Shown here: one piece after another, positions 51,172 to 52,477 of the stretch
How the letters are laid out: each line of letters starts with the position of its first letter
Position numbering within the stretch: position 1 is the first letter of the stretch
Source: Fusobacterium sp.
Lineage (GTDB): Bacteria; Fusobacteriota; Fusobacteriia; Fusobacteriales; Fusobacteriaceae
Assembly (NCBI GenBank): GCA_019416865.1
Contig: DXWL01000013.1
Location: 1 to 52,477 of the forward strand
DNA length: 52,477 nucleotides
Direction: 5' to 3'
Translations under genes and position numbers: made by a program
Notes under the pieces: generated by a model
What the model saw: the letters and a program-made list of their open reading frames with translations, nothing else
Databases searched by the model: none
What the model was told of the DNA's origin: nothing

Positions 51172-52443
51172 TTATTTATATTTTTTTATATCAAATATCC
51201 AAAATCCTTTTAAATGAATTTTTAATAATTTTCTTCCTTCTTTTGAAAAAGAATCTACTATCCAAAGAGAAATTATTTGAGTTATTGAAGTTGCAATCGC
51301 AGCACCATAAATGTCATATTTTTTTATTAATATATAATTCAACATAATATTAGAAATAGCTGCTAATGATTCACTTTTTAATATTAATTTTGTTGTATTT
51401 GTCAAAGTTAAATGTGAACTTCTTAAAAACACGTTAACTTTTATAAGTATTCCCGCACATAAAATCATATAAACATTTATAGCTTTTATATATTCTTCGG
51501 AAAATACATATAAAAAAGAATATTTCAATACTATAAAAGATAAAGGAATTATTATTAAATAAATATTAGTTAATAGTTTTGTATAAAAAATATATCTTTT
51601 AAAGTATTTTTCTTTATTTGCCTTATACAAATTTAATAATTCTGAAAAAATAGTTGTCTGAAAAGGTCCAACTAATACCATTAAAATACTTCCTAACTGC
51701 ATTCCTATACTATATATTCCGACATTTTCTATCTCTAACATTTTTCCAAGCATAATTTTGTCTATATTAGTTGATAATATAAATGAAATAAAGGATAACC
51801 ATAAAAAATAACTTTCTTTTATCAATTTGAAAATAATTTTTTTATTAAAAATTATTCTTTCTTTACAACTATATACCTTTTTATATTGATATCTTAAAAT
51901 AAAAGTTCTTATAAAACTTCCTATACATCTTGCAATTGGTATAAAAATAATATTAAAATCTAAAGTAATTCCCATATATTGAATAAAATAAGATATTAAC
52001 TTTACTATATTATTTGAAATCACAATATATTTTGAATTAATTTTATACTCAAAATAATTTTCTATTCCTATTGTTGAAGATATAAGAACATTATCTAAAC
52101 TTAAAAATATCAGTAATAAATATAACTCATTATCCAGTTGAAAAAATATTTTTGAAAATATTACTATAATCATTACCAATATTGAAATCATATTTTTAAA
52201 AGTAGATACTGCTGAAACTATAATATTAAATTTATATTTATAGAAATATGTTTTCACTACTCTCGTGTTTATTATTTCAATTAGCATAGGTGAAAATGCT
52301 ATTATTGACATTGCATATGAATATTTTCCATATTCCATACTTCCATAATGGTTAGCTATCTTTACACCAACCAAAAATTGAAGAATTAAAATAAAAATTT
52401 TATCAAAAATAAGCCATCCTATATTTTTCAATATTTTTTTCAT
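51172..52443 (-). CDS. Wzx-like oligosaccharide flippase
   Basis: A 423-residue polytopic membrane protein of the polysaccharide/oligosaccharide transport family (MATE/MVF superfamily), with about 12 hydrophobic segments. It starts with NIGWLIFDKIFILILQFLVGVKIANHYGSMEYGKYSYAMS, the usual first-helix pattern of O-antigen and capsule flippases. Such proteins move undecaprenyl-linked repeat units to the periplasmic face. Codons are even more A/T-ending than in the housekeeping genes, typical for surface-glycan loci. AAGGAAT lies before ATG 52443. The NeuA-like gene follows after 15 bases. Only 34 bases, without a visible promoter, remain to the window edge, so the operon may extend beyond it. 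Confidence 0.9.
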   Translation of the reverse strand: MKKILKNIGWLIFDKIFILILQFLVGVKIANHYGSMEYGKYSYAMSIIAFSPMLIEIINTRVVKTYFYKYKFNIIVSAVSTFKNMISILVMIIVIFSKIFFQLDNELYLLLIFLSLDNVLISSTIGIENYFEYKINSKYIVISNNIVKLISYFIQYMGITLDFNIIFIPIARCIGSFIRTFILRYQYKKVYSCKERIIFNKKIIFKLIKESYFLWLSFISFILSTNIDKIMLGKMLEIENVGIYSIGMQLGSILMVLVGPFQTTIFSELLNLYKANKEKYFKRYIFYTKLLTNIYLIIIPLSFIVLKYSFLYVFSEEYIKAINVYMILCAGILIKVNVFLRSSHLTLTNTTKLILKSESLAAISNIMLNYILIKKYDIYGAAIATSITQIISLWIVDSFSKEGRKLLKIHLKGFWIFDIKKYK

Positions 52444-52477
52444 TTTTTATTCCTTTTAATTTAAATAAATTTTTTAT

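Noticed and set aside
1..52477. CRISPR array, prophage, tRNA or rRNA genes
   Set aside because: No regularly spaced repeats, no phage or transposase genes and no cloverleaf-like or rRNA-like sequences were noticed in the intergenic regions.

Overview
The window is a very AT-rich chromosomal stretch from a Gram-negative anaerobe, most likely a member of Fusobacteriota (Fusobacterium sensu lato). The basis is inference. Outer-membrane biogenesis genes (tamB, bamA, skp, lpxD), kdsB and a TolC/RND efflux set sit beside features common in Firmicutes: KtrAB potassium uptake, a HrcA/CIRCE operator, AGGAGG ribosome sites, and a TPP riboswitch with an intrinsic terminator. The species was not determined. 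Nearly all space is coding. No tRNA, rRNA, CRISPR array, prophage or intact IS was seen.

Layout. 1-1.3 kb: class II fructose-bisphosphate aldolase with its own promoter and terminator, plus a possible small leftward transcript beyond it. 1.3-3.7 kb: a DUF2344 protein, serS and a small membrane protein (minus strand). 3.8-16.5 kb: one long minus-strand operon, ktrB-ktrA-mnmG-rsmG-tamB-bamA-skp-lpxD, joining K+ uptake, RNA modification and outer-membrane assembly. 16.6-23.2 kb: rpsO with its own promoter and a structured leader, preceded by mltG, a B12-binding radical SAM protein, tilS and ftsH. 23.2-27.1 kb: a DEAD-box helicase, an O-methyltransferase and rsmB. 27.3-29.1 kb: htpG (plus strand) behind a CIRCE operator. 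29.2-35.9 kb: a TetR-controlled efflux operon, tetR-tolC-adaptor-RND pump-PII-like protein. 36.0-38.3 kb: kdsB and a SpoIID/LytB-family lipoprotein. 38.4-39.9 kb: a histidine phosphatase and a DUF1275 membrane protein in convergent orientation, separated by a long palindromic element. 40.0-44.2 kb: sbcD-sbcC. 44.3-47.6 kb: TPP riboswitch, tenA and thiZ-thiX-thiY (thiamine pyrimidine salvage). 47.7-49.0 kb: a DUF4143 ATPase. 49.1-52.4 kb: a surface-glycan cluster (flippase, CMP-nonulosonate cytidylyltransferase/HAD fusion, NeuB-type synthase) that probably continues past the right edge.

The most unusual item is the SpoIID/LytB protein at 36.0-37.6 kb. Its family motifs are in circularly permuted order: the normally C-terminal GHGVGMSQYGA segment precedes the normally N-terminal PSEMP catalytic segment, and the protein ends where the canonical middle would be. 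Other points of interest are the 158-bp palindrome at 39.07-39.23 kb, the CIRCE element on htpG, the roughly 120-residue charged extension of FtsH, the PII-like protein at the end of the RND operon, the rpsO leader hairpin, and the NeuA-HAD fusion paired with a short NeuB.
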